DNA of 64,000 nt from Micrococcaceae bacterium RIT 802 (GTDB lineage Bacteria > Actinomycetota > Actinomycetes > Actinomycetales > Micrococcaceae), in assembly GCA_016892645.1 (NCBI GenBank), contig JAFEMX010000011.1, forward strand, positions 62,001-126,000. Reading direction: 5' to 3'. This document shows positions 1 through 10,520 of this stretch, piece after piece. The translations under genes were made by a program, and so were the position numbers. Position 1 is the first letter of the stretch. Every line of letters starts with the position of its first letter. The notes under the pieces are model-generated. The model saw only the letters and a list, made by a program, of their open reading frames with translations. It ran no database searches and was not told the origin of the DNA.

Positions 1-375
1 CTCCGCGGCCGCGGCCTGCGACACCGGACGCCAGATGGCTTGGTTCCGGATTTCGGGATCTACCTGCTCAATGATCCACCGCGGTCCATGCCGTGGGACG
101 CGCGGTGGATCCGTTGGCCGGATTTCTGGCTGCCCATCGACCGTGACGATGCCCAAGACGCGCTCCGTGAAGCGTGGTGCCGTGCTGCCGCCGAGCGGGT
201 GGAGGTCGCGTGTGGTGGCGGCCGTGGAAGGACCGGCACCGCACTCGCCTGCATCGCGGTGCTGGACGGCGTGCCCGCCCGGGAGGCGGTGGCGTATGTC
301 CGCAAGCACTACGATCCGCGGGCGGTCGAGACTCCTTGGCAGCGACGATACGTCGACCGTTTTCCCACACCGTAG
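1..375 (+). CDS. protein tyrosine phosphatase-like protein, 5' end outside the window
   Basis: The frame is open from the first base, so the gene begins upstream of the window; the TTG at 40 is only the first start-like codon inside it. The visible part carries the cysteine phosphatase signature C-x5-R-T in the segment ACGGGRGRTGTA, followed by a helix and the conserved HYDPRAVETPWQRR tail found in small actinobacterial dual-specificity-phosphatase-like proteins. The expected activity is phosphomonoester hydrolysis through a cysteinyl-phosphate intermediate. No partner gene is visible. The real substrate is unknown; some members of this group are annotated only as protein-tyrosine-phosphatase family. 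Confidence 0.75.
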   Translation, partial: LRGRGLRHRTPDGLVPDFGIYLLNDPPRSMPWDARWIRWPDFWLPIDRDDAQDALREAWCRAAAERVEVACGGGRGRTGTALACIAVLDGVPAREAVAYVRKHYDPRAVETPWQRRYVDRFPTP

Positions 376-476
376 GGCCTGTGCCGACGGGCGATCGGCC
401 TACGGGACACCGAAGCACGCGCCGGCGACCTCGGGCAGCGGATCGATTCACCTGCCGAGAGCGGCAACCGGGCCGT

Positions 477-515
477 TTCCGGAACCCATGGCTTCCGGGA
501 ACCCATGGCTTCCGG
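477..515. repeat. tandem repeat with three TTCCGG boxes ahead of the aldehyde dehydrogenase
   Basis: The unit TTCCGGAACCCATGGC (477-492) is followed by TTCCGGGAACCCATGGC (493-509) and a third TTCCGG (510-515). The boxes are 16-17 bp apart. A possible -10 TAGCAT lies at 529-534, so the repeat would cover the -35 region of the promoter for the gene starting at 575. This resembles a regulator-binding array, but no regulator gene is adjacent. Confidence 0.45.
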
Positions 516-574
516 ACGCCTTCGCCACTAGCATCGGGGACAACGCAGCAACCCAGCCCGGACGGAGTCGCACC

Positions 575-2050
575 ATGGCCGAGATCCCCACAGCATCCCT
601 GCGCACCGGCGCCTACATCGACGGAACGTTCCGCCCCGCTACCGACGGGGCGACCTTTGAGTCCCTCGCCCCGGCCACCGGGCGGAAGATCACCGACGTC
701 GCGGCCTGCGGTGCCGAGGACGTCGACGCCGCGGTGGCCAGTGCCCGCGCCGCCTTCGAGGCGGGGACGTGGAGCCAGACCAATCCGGCAGAGCGCAAGG
801 CCGTGCTGCTGCGCCTGGCCGACCTCATCGAGGCGGCCACCGACGAGCTCGCCCTGCTCGAATCGGTCGATGCCGGACGGCCGATCGCCAACTGCCACGA
901 ATTCGATATACCGGACACGATCGGCACCATCCGCTGGTACGCCGAGGCCGTGGACAAGGTCTTCGGCAAGGTCTCGCCCACCGGCTCCGGGGAGCTCGGG
1001 CTGATCGTGCGCGAACCGATCGGCGTGGTCGGCGCCGTGCTGCCCTGGAACTTCCCGGCGGCGATGCTCGCGTGGAAGATGGCGCCCGCCCTGGCCGCCG
1101 GCAACTCCCTGGTGGTCAAGCCGCCGGAGCTCGCCTCCCTGTCCACATTGCGGATTGCCGAACTGGCCACCGAGGCCGGGGTGCCCGACGGCGTCTTCAA
1201 CGTCATCCCGGGCCTGGGGCACATTGCCGGACGGGCGCTGGGGCTGCACCCGGACGTCGACATGATCACGTTCACCGGGTCCACCGAGATCGGTCGCGAA
1301 TTCCTGCGCTACTCGGCGGACAGCAACCTGAAGAACATCGCCCTGGAGTGCGGAGGCAAGTCCCCGCAGATCGTGCTGGCCGACAATGCCGACCGGCTCC
1401 CCGAGGTCGCCGAGGACCTGGCGGAGGCGGCGTTCTGGGCCTCCGGGCAGAACTGCTCCGCCGGTTCGCGGATCCTGGTCCACGAGTCGATCCGCCCCGA
1501 CTTCGTCGACGAACTCGCCCGGCAGGCGACGGTCCGCACCGTCGGCGACCCGTCCTCGCCGGAAACCGTCACCGGTCCGCTGATCGAGGCCTCGGCGCTG
1601 GAGCGGGTGCTCGGCTACGTCGACGGCGCACGGTCCGCAGGGGCCCGCATCGTCACCGGCGGGGAGGCCCTGCTGGGCGAGACCGGCGGCTGGTACATCG
1701 CCCCCACCGTGATCGACGGCGTCGAGCCCGGCATGCAGGTCGCCCGCGAGGAGGTCTTCGGCCCGGTCGTCGCGGTCATCGGCTTCGACGACGAGGCCGA
1801 GGCGCTGCGGATGGCCAACGACACCGAGTACGGGTTGGCCGCGACGATCTGGGCCCGCGACATCGACAAGGCGGTCCGGTTGGCGCGCGGCGTCCGGGCG
1901 GGCACCGTGGCGATCAACGGGTACAGCGAGGGGAACATCACCACCCCGTTCGGCGGCTACCGAACCTCGGGTTTCGGGGGTCGGGACAACGGGCTGGAGG
2001 CCTTCGAGCAGTACACCCAGCTCAAGACGATCTGGCTGACGATCAGGTAG
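575..2050 (+). CDS. NAD(P)-dependent aldehyde dehydrogenase, PuuC/BADH-like
   Basis: This 491-residue protein has full ALDH superfamily length and oxidises an aldehyde to the acid with NAD(P)+. Visible signatures are the cofactor segment VLPWNFPAAM, FTGSTEIGR, the general base in ALECGGKSPQ, the catalytic cysteine in SGQNCSAGSR and the EEVFGPV motif. The closest functional classes by eye are gamma-glutamyl-aminobutyraldehyde and betaine aldehyde dehydrogenases, but the substrate cannot be fixed. The ATG at 575 was chosen because GGAG lies just upstream at 563-566 and the homologous N-terminus begins there. The open frame extends back to 35, but that part overlaps the phosphatase gene and is not ALDH-like. 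The stop overlaps the end of the convergent DUF202 gene by 8 bp. Confidence 0.9.
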   Translation: MAEIPTASLRTGAYIDGTFRPATDGATFESLAPATGRKITDVAACGAEDVDAAVASARAAFEAGTWSQTNPAERKAVLLRLADLIEAATDELALLESVDAGRPIANCHEFDIPDTIGTIRWYAEAVDKVFGKVSPTGSGELGLIVREPIGVVGAVLPWNFPAAMLAWKMAPALAAGNSLVVKPPELASLSTLRIAELATEAGVPDGVFNVIPGLGHIAGRALGLHPDVDMITFTGSTEIGREFLRYSADSNLKNIALECGGKSPQIVLADNADRLPEVAEDLAEAAFWASGQNCSAGSRILVHESIRPDFVDELARQATVRTVGDPSSPETVTGPLIEASALERVLGYVDGARSAGARIVTGGEALLGETGGWYIAPTVIDGVEPGMQVAREEVFGPVVAVIGFDDEAEALRMANDTEYGLAATIWARDIDKAVRLARGVRAGTVAINGYSEGNITTPFGGYRTSGFGGRDNGLEAFEQYTQLKTIWLTIR

Positions 2051-2375
2051 CCAGGACCACGGCCAGCGCCAGCACGCCCAGCACGATCACCGCTCCGGCC
2101 GTGGAGAACACGGCGACGGCGTCGGCGGCGATCCGGCCGGTGGCGATGCCGTGGGCGCGCACGTGGTACCGGCGGCGTTGCGTGGCGTAGATGGCCAGCG
2201 CCCCGCAGGCGGCGACGGCGACCAGCAGCAGGATCGGCCACCCATAGTGCGGCATCCAGCGCAGGAAGACGGCGGCAACCACGAACAGCGAAAGCGTCGT
2301 CCGGCCCCAGGACATGACCGTGCGTTCGGGCTGCAAGCCGGGGTCGTCGTGGGCGCGGGTCGCGGGCGCGGACAT
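2043..2375 (-). CDS. DUF202 family membrane protein (second of pair)
   Basis: A 110-residue membrane protein with about three hydrophobic segments, starting SAPATRAHDDPGLQPERT and followed by SWGRTTLSLFVVAA, the usual DUF202 N-terminal pattern (RT-x-LS before the first helix). The start at 2375 lies only 7 bp after the stop of the preceding DUF202 gene, so the two are one transcription unit. Molecular function is unknown; paired small DUF202 proteins are common in actinobacteria. An upstream in-frame ATG at 2432 would overlap the neighbouring gene and was not used. Confidence 0.8.
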   Translation of the reverse strand: MSAPATRAHDDPGLQPERTVMSWGRTTLSLFVVAAVFLRWMPHYGWPILLLVAVAACGALAIYATQRRRYHVRAHGIATGRIAADAVAVFSTAGAVIVLGVLALAVVLAT

Positions 2376-2382
2376 TCGCGGA

Positions 2383-2781
2383 TTAGCCCGACACGGCCAG
2401 GACGACGACGATGACCGCGGCGGCGAGCGCACCGCCCAGGCCCAGGACCGGCACGATCGCCGGGAAGGGCAGCGGCCGGTGGTGGCGCATGCTCGTCTCG
2501 ACGCGCAGCCAGCGGAACACGGCCCCGGCGCTGATGAGCAGGCCGATGCAGATCACCATGATCGAGATGGCCTGGCGCAGATCGGGCGGGAACGCATCAA
2601 AGGCGAACGCCTCCAGCGCGATGCCGCCGGCCAGGAACGCCAACGACGTGCGGATCCAGGCCAGGAAGGTGCGCTCGTTGGCGAGCGTGAACCGCGGGTC
2701 CGGCTCGTCGCCGCCGGGCAGGACCTTGCCCGCCAGCCATCCGCGCTGCGCCGGATCCTGTTCGTTGCCTGGTTCGGCCAC
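2383..2781 (-). CDS. YidH-like DUF202 family membrane protein (first of pair)
   Basis: A 132-residue protein with a short hydrophilic N-terminus, then DPRFTLANERTFLAWIRTSLAFLAGG, the classic YidH/DUF202 motif (NERTFLAWIRT), and three transmembrane helices in all. The family is of unknown function. It probably forms a two-gene unit with the downstream DUF202 gene at 2043-2375 on the same strand, suggesting a hetero-oligomeric membrane complex (inference). Confidence 0.88.
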   Translation of the reverse strand: MAEPGNEQDPAQRGWLAGKVLPGGDEPDPRFTLANERTFLAWIRTSLAFLAGGIALEAFAFDAFPPDLRQAISIMVICIGLLISAGAVFRWLRVETSMRHHRPLPFPAIVPVLGLGGALAAAVIVVVLAVSG

Positions 2782-2852
2782 CGTCGTCCTTCCTGAGTGG
2801 GCGCGCTTTCGCGCCCGGTGTCGCTGGATATCCTACCGGCCAGCATGCACCG

Positions 2853-3542
2853 CTAGGATTCGCCGAAGCCGCTCTCGACGGCACGCCGGACGACGTCGAG
2901 CGCCTGCTGCGCCTCTGGACCCGACGCGCTGACGTGCAGTTCCGCGCCTTGGCCGGCTCCCAGGGTCATCAGCATCATGACCGACTGCGCGTCGACCCCG
3001 TTGACGTCGATCTCAACGTCCAAGGCACCCAGCTCCGACGCCAACGCCGCCGCCGGACGGGCGTGCAGGCCCAGCGGGTTGACGAGGGTGAACACTGACG
3101 TCAGCGGCGCCGGAGCCCCGCCGCCCGCCTTCGGCCCGGACGGTCCCGGCGGGCTGGCGGAACCGGCGGGGGACCACGCCGTTTCCGCGGCATGGAGCAC
3201 CGCCGCCTGGTCGGCCCCACCTTGGGCCTCAACGGCCGCGGCCACCGAACCCTCCACCAGGGGTGCATCCGCCAGGCAGGCCGCGGCGGGCCGGTCCAGG
3301 AATTCGATGGCGGCCTCGGCCGTCATGACCGCCGATCCGAGGTCGGCCAGGACCACGACCCCGTCACCGCTGTCCGCCTCGTCCAGTGCCGCCATGATCC
3401 TGTCCAGCGAGGTGCCGACGCTCCCGTCGTCCATGCCCCCGGCAGCCACCAGGGCCACGTCGTGCGCCATCTGGGATGCCAGCTCCACCACGCCCGCAGC
3501 CAGCTGGGCGCTATGGGAGACCACGACCAAACCGACGGTCAC
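2853..3542 (-). CDS. dhaM: PTS-dependent dihydroxyacetone kinase, phosphotransferase subunit DhaM
   Basis: DhaM relays phosphate from the PTS to the ADP bound in DhaL. The 229-residue protein has an EIIA-mannose-like domain with phosphorylatable His10 (VVVSHSAQLA), an Ala/Gly/Pro-rich linker at about 122-147, and an HPr domain with His160 in NPLGLHARPAAA. The partial EI-like domain at the end of E. coli DhaM is absent. The GTG start at 3542 overlaps the TGA of dhaL (GTGA), so translation is coupled. It is the third gene of a dhaK-dhaL-dhaM operon. Confidence 0.93.
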   Translation of the reverse strand: MTVGLVVVSHSAQLAAGVVELASQMAHDVALVAAGGMDDGSVGTSLDRIMAALDEADSGDGVVVLADLGSAVMTAEAAIEFLDRPAAACLADAPLVEGSVAAAVEAQGGADQAAVLHAAETAWSPAGSASPPGPSGPKAGGGAPAPLTSVFTLVNPLGLHARPAAALASELGALDVEIDVNGVDAQSVMMLMTLGAGQGAELHVSASGPEAQQALDVVRRAVESGFGES

Positions 3543-4180
3543 GTGGCATTCCTTGCCGCCGCGTCCGCGGCGGCCCGCAGGATCAGTGCCGAGGACGCGG
3601 CTCCGGGGTCGCGGTGCCCGACGGCGCGTTCGCCCAGGTAGCTGGCGCGGCCCTTGTGCGCGATCAACGGATCGGTGTCCACGGCACCGGCCTCGGCAGC
3701 GGTGGCCGCCGCCTCCAGGACCGCCAGCACCCCCTGCCCCTGCGCGGCGGCGGCGGCATCCACCGCAGGGGTCCAGGCATCGATCATCGTTTTGTCGCCC
3801 GGCGCGGCCTTGCCCCGGGCAACCACACCGTCGCGCGCGCTGGTCAGGGCCGCCACGAGTGCGCCGGCATCGAGGATGTCGACCTCGCCCACGGCGCTGG
3901 CCGCGCGCAGGTAGGCCGTGCCGCACAACGGGCCCGCCGCGCCGCCGACCGTGGACATCAGCGTCATGGCCGCCATCTTGAACGCGCTGCCCGGAGTGGG
4001 CGGCGCCTCCGCGTCCAGCTTCGCCATCAGGGCCCTGAAGCCACGGTCCAGGTTCTCACCGTGGTCCCCGTCTCCGATGGCCCGGTCCAGTTCACCGAGC
4101 TCGACGCGGTGGTCTGCCACCGTCGCGGCGCTGCGTCGCAGCCAATCGATGGCCCAGTCGGTTCCCAGGGTGTCAGCCAT
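3539..4180 (-). CDS. dhaL: dihydroxyacetone kinase ADP-binding subunit DhaL
   Basis: DhaL holds the ADP/ATP that phosphorylates dihydroxyacetone bound to DhaK. The 213-residue length is typical. Diagnostic segments are LGELDRAIGDGDHGENLDRG (Asp ligands for the Mg-nucleotide) and PGDKTMIDAW. Its ATG follows the dhaK stop codon directly (TAGATG), and its own stop overlaps the dhaM start. It acts in the cytoplasm in glycerol/dihydroxyacetone use. Confidence 0.95.
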   Translation of the reverse strand: MADTLGTDWAIDWLRRSAATVADHRVELGELDRAIGDGDHGENLDRGFRALMAKLDAEAPPTPGSAFKMAAMTLMSTVGGAAGPLCGTAYLRAASAVGEVDILDAGALVAALTSARDGVVARGKAAPGDKTMIDAWTPAVDAAAAAQGQGVLAVLEAAATAAEAGAVDTDPLIAHKGRASYLGERAVGHRDPGAASSALILRAAADAAARNAT

Positions 4181-5179
4181 CTACTTGCCCCACCGCAGGG
4201 CCGGAGTGACGACGGGCGCATCCCACAGCTCGGTCAGCTCGCCGTCGAGCCGCAGGACCGAGATGGAGCAGCCCTGCATGTCCAGGGCGGTGATGTAGTT
4301 CCCGACCAGGGACCGGGACACCACCAACCCGGCATCCTGCAGGACCTGCACCGCCCGCCGGAAAACGATGTACAACTCACTGGACGGGGTCCCGCCCATG
4401 CCGTTGACGAACAGCAGGACCTCCTCCCCCGCCACGGGTTGGAGATCGGCCAGGATGGGTTCCAACAGGCGGTCCGTGATGCCGTCCGCCGGTTCCAGGG
4501 GGATCCGGTGCCGGCCGGGCTCGCCATGGATGCCGATGCCGATCTCGATTTCGTCATCGGCCAGCTCGAAGCTCGGGACTCCCGCGTGCGGGACGGTGCA
4601 GGCGCCGAGCGCCACCCCCATGCTGCGCACGTTGTCGTTGACGCGGTTGCCGATGGCGGCGACGTCGTCGAGCCCATCCCCCCGCTCGGCCGCGGCTCCG
4701 GCGATCTTCTCCACGAGGACCGTTCCGCCCACGCCACGCCGCCCGGCGGTGTACAGCGAGTCCTCCACGGCGACGTCGTCGTTGACCAGCACCGTGCGCA
4801 CCTCGATCCCCTCCGCCTGGCACATCTCGGCGGCGGTCTCGAAATTCAGGACGTCGCCGGTGTAGTTCTTCACGATGTGCACGACGCCGGCACCGGAGTC
4901 CGCGGCCTGGGTCGCCGGGATGATCGCATCGGGGGTGGGCGAGGTGAACACCGGTCCGGGAACGGCGGCGTCCAGCATCCCGTGCCCTACATACCCGGCA
5001 TGGAGCGGATCATGGCCGCTGCCACCACCGGAGAGCAGCCCCACCTTGCCCTCCCGCCCCGTCCTGCGGGTGACGAAGAGCGGATCCCGGTGGATGGACA
5101 CCAGATCGGCGTGTGCCAACCCGAATCCGTCCATCGACTCCTCGACGACGGCTTGCGGGTCGTTAATGAGCTTTTTCAT
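4181..5179 (-). CDS. dhaK: dihydroxyacetone kinase substrate-binding subunit DhaK
   Basis: This 332-residue subunit binds dihydroxyacetone covalently through a histidine and presents it to DhaL. The motif [18 protein letters not shown] near the N-terminus and the substrate histidine in [12 protein letters not shown] are visible, as is the NYTGDVLNF segment. The start MKKLIND is the canonical DhaK N-terminus, with GGAG upstream. The dhaKLM order and PTS-type DhaM mean the phosphate donor is phosphoenolpyruvate. No DhaR/DhaS or glycerol dehydrogenase gene is adjacent. Confidence 0.96.
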   Translation of the reverse strand: MKKLINDPQAVVEESMDGFGLAHADLVSIHRDPLFVTRRTGREGKVGLLSGGGSGHDPLHAGYVGHGMLDAAVPGPVFTSPTPDAIIPATQAADSGAGVVHIVKNYTGDVLNFETAAEMCQAEGIEVRTVLVNDDVAVEDSLYTAGRRGVGGTVLVEKIAGAAAERGDGLDDVAAIGNRVNDNVRSMGVALGACTVPHAGVPSFELADDEIEIGIGIHGEPGRHRIPLEPADGITDRLLEPILADLQPVAGEEVLLFVNGMGGTPSSELYIVFRRAVQVLQDAGLVVSRSLVGNYITALDMQGCSISVLRLDGELTELWDAPVVTPALRWGK

Positions 5180-5349
5180 GTCAGCACACTCCGGGATCTC
5201 GACACTGTGGCGCGGGGCGAGGACCGGGCTGCGCCGGATCCACCCCTTGCCAGCAGACTACTCGGGACCCCCGCCCCGGGATAGGTTCGGCCGGGCGCGG
5301 AGTCCGACGGCGGCATGACGCAGGAATAATCCCGAGGCCTCTGCGTTAA

Positions 5350-5370
5350 CTTGAGTGACACCCGCTCAAC
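5350..5370 (+). promoter_or_regulatory. HAIR-like element 1 (HspR operator candidate)
   Basis: CTTGAGT, 7 nt, then GCTCAAC matches the HspR-associated inverted repeat (CTTGAGT-N7-ACTCAAG) with a perfect left arm and five of seven positions in the right arm. It covers the -35 hexamer TTGAGT (5351-5356) of the clp promoter. Confidence 0.8.
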
Positions 5371-5380
5371 TCTCTATACT
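5351..5380 (+). promoter_or_regulatory. sigma-70-type promoter of the clp gene
   Basis: -35 TTGAGT at 5351-5356, an 18-bp spacer and -10 TATACT at 5375-5380. Transcription should start near 5387, leaving a leader of about 30 nt with the Shine-Dalgarno TTGGAGGA before GTG 5418. Both HAIR elements overlap the promoter, as expected for repression by HspR. Confidence 0.8.
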
Positions 5381-5399
5381 TGAGCGTAAGAAGCTCAAG
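5379..5399 (+). promoter_or_regulatory. HAIR element 2 (HspR operator candidate)
   Basis: CTTGAGC, spacer GTAAGAA, GCTCAAG is a perfect 7-7-7 inverted repeat with the spacing of the known HAIR consensus. It overlaps the end of the -10 hexamer and the likely transcription start, an ideal position for repression. Confidence 0.85.
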
Positions 5400-5417
5400 T
5401 TTATTTTGGAGGATCAC

Positions 5418-8006
<2,589 letters not shown>

Positions 8007-8023
8007 CCCCCGCGCGCACGCCC

Positions 8024-8064
8024 AGGACGCCCCGCCACCTGAGGTCCAGGTGGCGGGGCGTCCT
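8024..8064. terminator. strong, probably bidirectional terminator
   Basis: A perfect 18-bp stem (8024-8041 with 8047-8064) closes a 5-nt loop just after the clp stop codon and before the end of the convergent small acidic gene. There is little U-tail, as is common in high-GC actinobacteria. Confidence 0.85.
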
Positions 8065-8084
8065 CGTGTCCGGACGGTGTCGGC

Positions 8085-8312
8085 TCAGCCGGGGAACTGG
8101 GCGTTGGGGATATCCGGGTTCCCGTCGTCGTCCTTGTCGCCGTAGGCCTCCTCGGCCAGTTCGTCGGCGAGCTCGTCGTTTCCCTGCACCGGGATGGAAT
8201 CGGCGTCCACTTCCGTGCCGCCGTCGTCCTCCGCGGCAATGTGCTCGGAGAGCGGTGCGTCGGTGTCCGGCTCGCGGTTCTCGTCGTCCCGGTGGTTTCC
8301 TGCGGTGGTCAT
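8085..8312 (-). CDS. small acidic hypothetical protein
   Basis: A 75-residue protein that is strikingly rich in Asp and Glu (for example EDDGGTEVDAD and YGDKDDDGNPD) with no hydrophobic segment, so probably soluble and partly disordered. A good Shine-Dalgarno GAAGGAG lies 7 nt before the ATG, which supports it as a real gene. No function is recognised. It is convergent to clp and shares its terminator. Confidence 0.65.
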   Translation of the reverse strand: MTTAGNHRDDENREPDTDAPLSEHIAAEDDGGTEVDADSIPVQGNDELADELAEEAYGDKDDDGNPDIPNAQFPG

Positions 8313-8528
8313 CGCACGCTCCTTCGGTGTCTGGTGGATCGCCGCGCAGTGCGCCGCGACGGCCCGGTGGGCCCTATGGCCAGCCTAGGCCGGGCCGCGG
8401 CGGCACCCCAAGGTTTTGCGTCCCGGCAGCCCTGCCCCCAGGGATGGCGTGCCGGGCGGGCCAACAGCCGGAGCCCGCGCCGCGACGCCGTGTGTCGCCG
8501 GTGGCGGCCGCCTTCTTGACGTTGACCT

Positions 8529-8545
8529 AGGCAACAGTGTTGCCT
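8529..8545. promoter_or_regulatory. 17-bp perfect palindrome, candidate operator of the efflux gene
   Basis: AGGCAACA-G-TGTTGCCT is a perfect 8-1-8 inverted repeat about 60 bp before the MFS start codon. Its size and position fit a TetR- or MarR-family repressor site. No such regulator is adjacent. Confidence 0.6.
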
Positions 8546-8603
8546 TGCGGAGGGGGTCAACGCCCGTTCGCCCCCTCCGTTTCCCCCGGAAGGCTCCCCG
8601 CTC

Positions 8604-10520
8604 GTGCCGCTTCGCTCCGTCCCCGCATGGGCAACCACCACCGTCCTCGCCTTGTGCGGCATGGTGGTCTCGCTCCAACAGACGCTGGTGGTCCCGCTGC
8701 TGCCGGAGTTCCCCCACATCCTGGGCGTCTCGGCCGACGACTCGTCCTGGCTGGTGACCGCGACCCTGCTCAGCGCGGCGATCTTCACCCCGATCATCTC
8801 CCGCATGGCCGACATGTACGGCAAGCGCAAGATGCTGCTGCTGGCGCTGGTCGTGATGACGGTCGGCTCGCTGGTGGCGGCCATCGGCGGCACGTTCCCC
8901 ACGTTGATCGCCGGACGGGCCATGCAGGGGTTCGCGTCCTCGCTGATCCCCGTCGGGATCTCGGTGCTGCGCGACGAGCTGCCCAAGGAGAAGGTGGCCT
9001 CCGCCGTTGCCCTGATGAGCGCAACGCTGGGCATCGGCGCCGCACTGGGCATGCCGCTGTCCGGGCTGCTGTTCAACGCGTTCGGGTGGGAGTCGCTATT
9101 CTGGGTCTCCGCGATCCTGGGGGCCGTCTTCATCGCCGGCGTCCTGCTGCTGGTGGAGGAATCGAAGATCACCACCCCGGGGCGGTTCGACGTGGCCGGC
9201 GCGCTGGTCCTCTCCCTCATCCTGACCGCCGCCCTGCTCGCCGTGTCGAAGGGCGCCAGCTGGGGCTGGTCCAGCCCGCTGGTCCTGGGCCTGTTCGCGC
9301 TCTCGCTGGCCCTGCTGGCCGGGTGGATCCCGCTGCAGCTGCGGGTCAACCAGCCCATGGTCGACCTGCGCACCTCCATCAAGCGCCCGGTCCTGCTGAC
9401 GAACATCGCCTCCTTCTTCATGTGCGTGGCGATGTTCGCCAACATGCTCATCACCACCCAGCAGCTGCAGGTCCCCTCCGGAACCGGGTATGCCTTCGGC
9501 CTCTCCGTCCTGGTCGCCGGCCTGGCCATGGTGCCCTCCGGCCTGGCCATGGTGGTCCTCGCCCCCGTCGCCGGCGCGATGATCAACCGGTGGGGCGGCA
9601 AGGCCGCCATCGTGTTCGGCAGCGCCATCATGGCGGCCACCTACGTGGGCCGCGTCTTCTTCGACAACACCGTGTGGGAGGTCATCGTCGGGGCCACCCT
9701 GGTCAACGTCGGCGTCGCGTTCTCCTACGCCGCCATGCCGACGCTGATCATGGCCTCCGTGCCGATCACCGAAACGGCCTCGGCCAACGGCGTGAACGCG
9801 CTCGTCCGCTCCATGGGCACCTCGGTGGCCAGTGCGCTCACCGGGTTGATCCTCTCGGCGATGGTCATCGAGTACGACGGCGTCCCCGTCCCCTCGCTCG
9901 ATGCCCTGCACCTCTCCTTCTGGCTGGCCGCCGTGGCCGCAGCCGTGGGCGTCGCCATCGCCCTGTTCATCCCCGGCGGCAGCCACACCGTCAAGGCGGC
10001 GGACGATGTCGAGGAGACCCTGGTGCACGGGCGCCTGACGATGCAGGGCCGGACCGGCCTGCCGGCTCCCGCCGTGGTGACGTTCGTCCGTGAGGACGGG
10101 GTCCCCGGGGACTGGGCACGCACCGACCACGACGGCCACTTCACCGCCGCGCTGCCCGGCCCGGGCCGCTACGTCGTGGTCGCCAACGCCGGGGGCTGGG
10201 CACCCCGTTCGCAATGCGTGGACTTCTCCGGCGGCGACACCGAACACGACCTCGAACTGCTCGACCAGCTCTCCCTCGAGGGGCTCGTCGAACGCTCCGG
10301 CCATCCGGTCGGCGACGCCCTGGTAACGCTGAATGCCGGCGTGGGGGACTTCGTGGCCGCCACCCGCACCGATGCGGCCGGCCGCTACGTGCTGGACCTG
10401 CCCCCGACGGGGACCTACATCGTCACCGGCGTGGCCCCGGGCGGGGAGGCCACCGCCTCGATCAAGGCGATCCTGCGGGCCCGCTCGGAGCGCGTGGACA
10501 TCAGCTTGCCGTCCGACTAG
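8604..10520 (+). CDS. DHA2-type MFS exporter with a C-terminal carboxypeptidase-regulatory-like region
   Basis: A 638-residue protein. Residues ~10-460 form a 14-helix MFS drug:H+ antiporter of the DHA2 type, including the loop GKRKMLLLALV after helix 2 and a typical GRAMQGFASSLIPVGISV segment. The remaining ~170 residues are soluble and hold two repeats resembling CarboxypepD_reg/transthyretin-like beta sandwiches (ARTDHDGHFTAALPGPGRYVVVANA and ATRTDAAGRYVLDLPPTGTYIVTGVA). Normal DHA2 pumps of about 470-520 residues lack this tail. The GTG at 8604 has GGAAGG upstream. The substrate is unknown. The last 4 bp overlap the stop of the convergent permease gene. Confidence 0.88.
   Translation: MPLRSVPAWATTTVLALCGMVVSLQQTLVVPLLPEFPHILGVSADDSSWLVTATLLSAAIFTPIISRMADMYGKRKMLLLALVVMTVGSLVAAIGGTFPTLIAGRAMQGFASSLIPVGISVLRDELPKEKVASAVALMSATLGIGAALGMPLSGLLFNAFGWESLFWVSAILGAVFIAGVLLLVEESKITTPGRFDVAGALVLSLILTAALLAVSKGASWGWSSPLVLGLFALSLALLAGWIPLQLRVNQPMVDLRTSIKRPVLLTNIASFFMCVAMFANMLITTQQLQVPSGTGYAFGLSVLVAGLAMVPSGLAMVVLAPVAGAMINRWGGKAAIVFGSAIMAATYVGRVFFDNTVWEVIVGATLVNVGVAFSYAAMPTLIMASVPITETASANGVNALVRSMGTSVASALTGLILSAMVIEYDGVPVPSLDALHLSFWLAAVAAAVGVAIALFIPGGSHTVKAADDVEETLVHGRLTMQGRTGLPAPAVVTFVREDGVPGDWARTDHDGHFTAALPGPGRYVVVANAGGWAPRSQCVDFSGGDTEHDLELLDQLSLEGLVERSGHPVGDALVTLNAGVGDFVAATRTDAAGRYVLDLPPTGTYIVTGVAPGGEATASIKAILRARSERVDISLPSD

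Noticed and set aside
40-61. TTG at 40 as the true start of the phosphatase-like gene
   Set aside because: The frame is open to base 1 and family members have residues before this point, so the start is probably upstream of the window.
35-574. N-terminal extension of the aldehyde dehydrogenase frame
   Set aside because: It lies over the phosphatase gene, reads as GC-biased nonsense, and a good start with GGAG occurs at 575.
5355-5417. Longer N-terminus for the Clp protein
   Set aside because: The GTG at 5355 falls inside the -35 and HAIR element; the ribosome site and family N-terminus support 5418.
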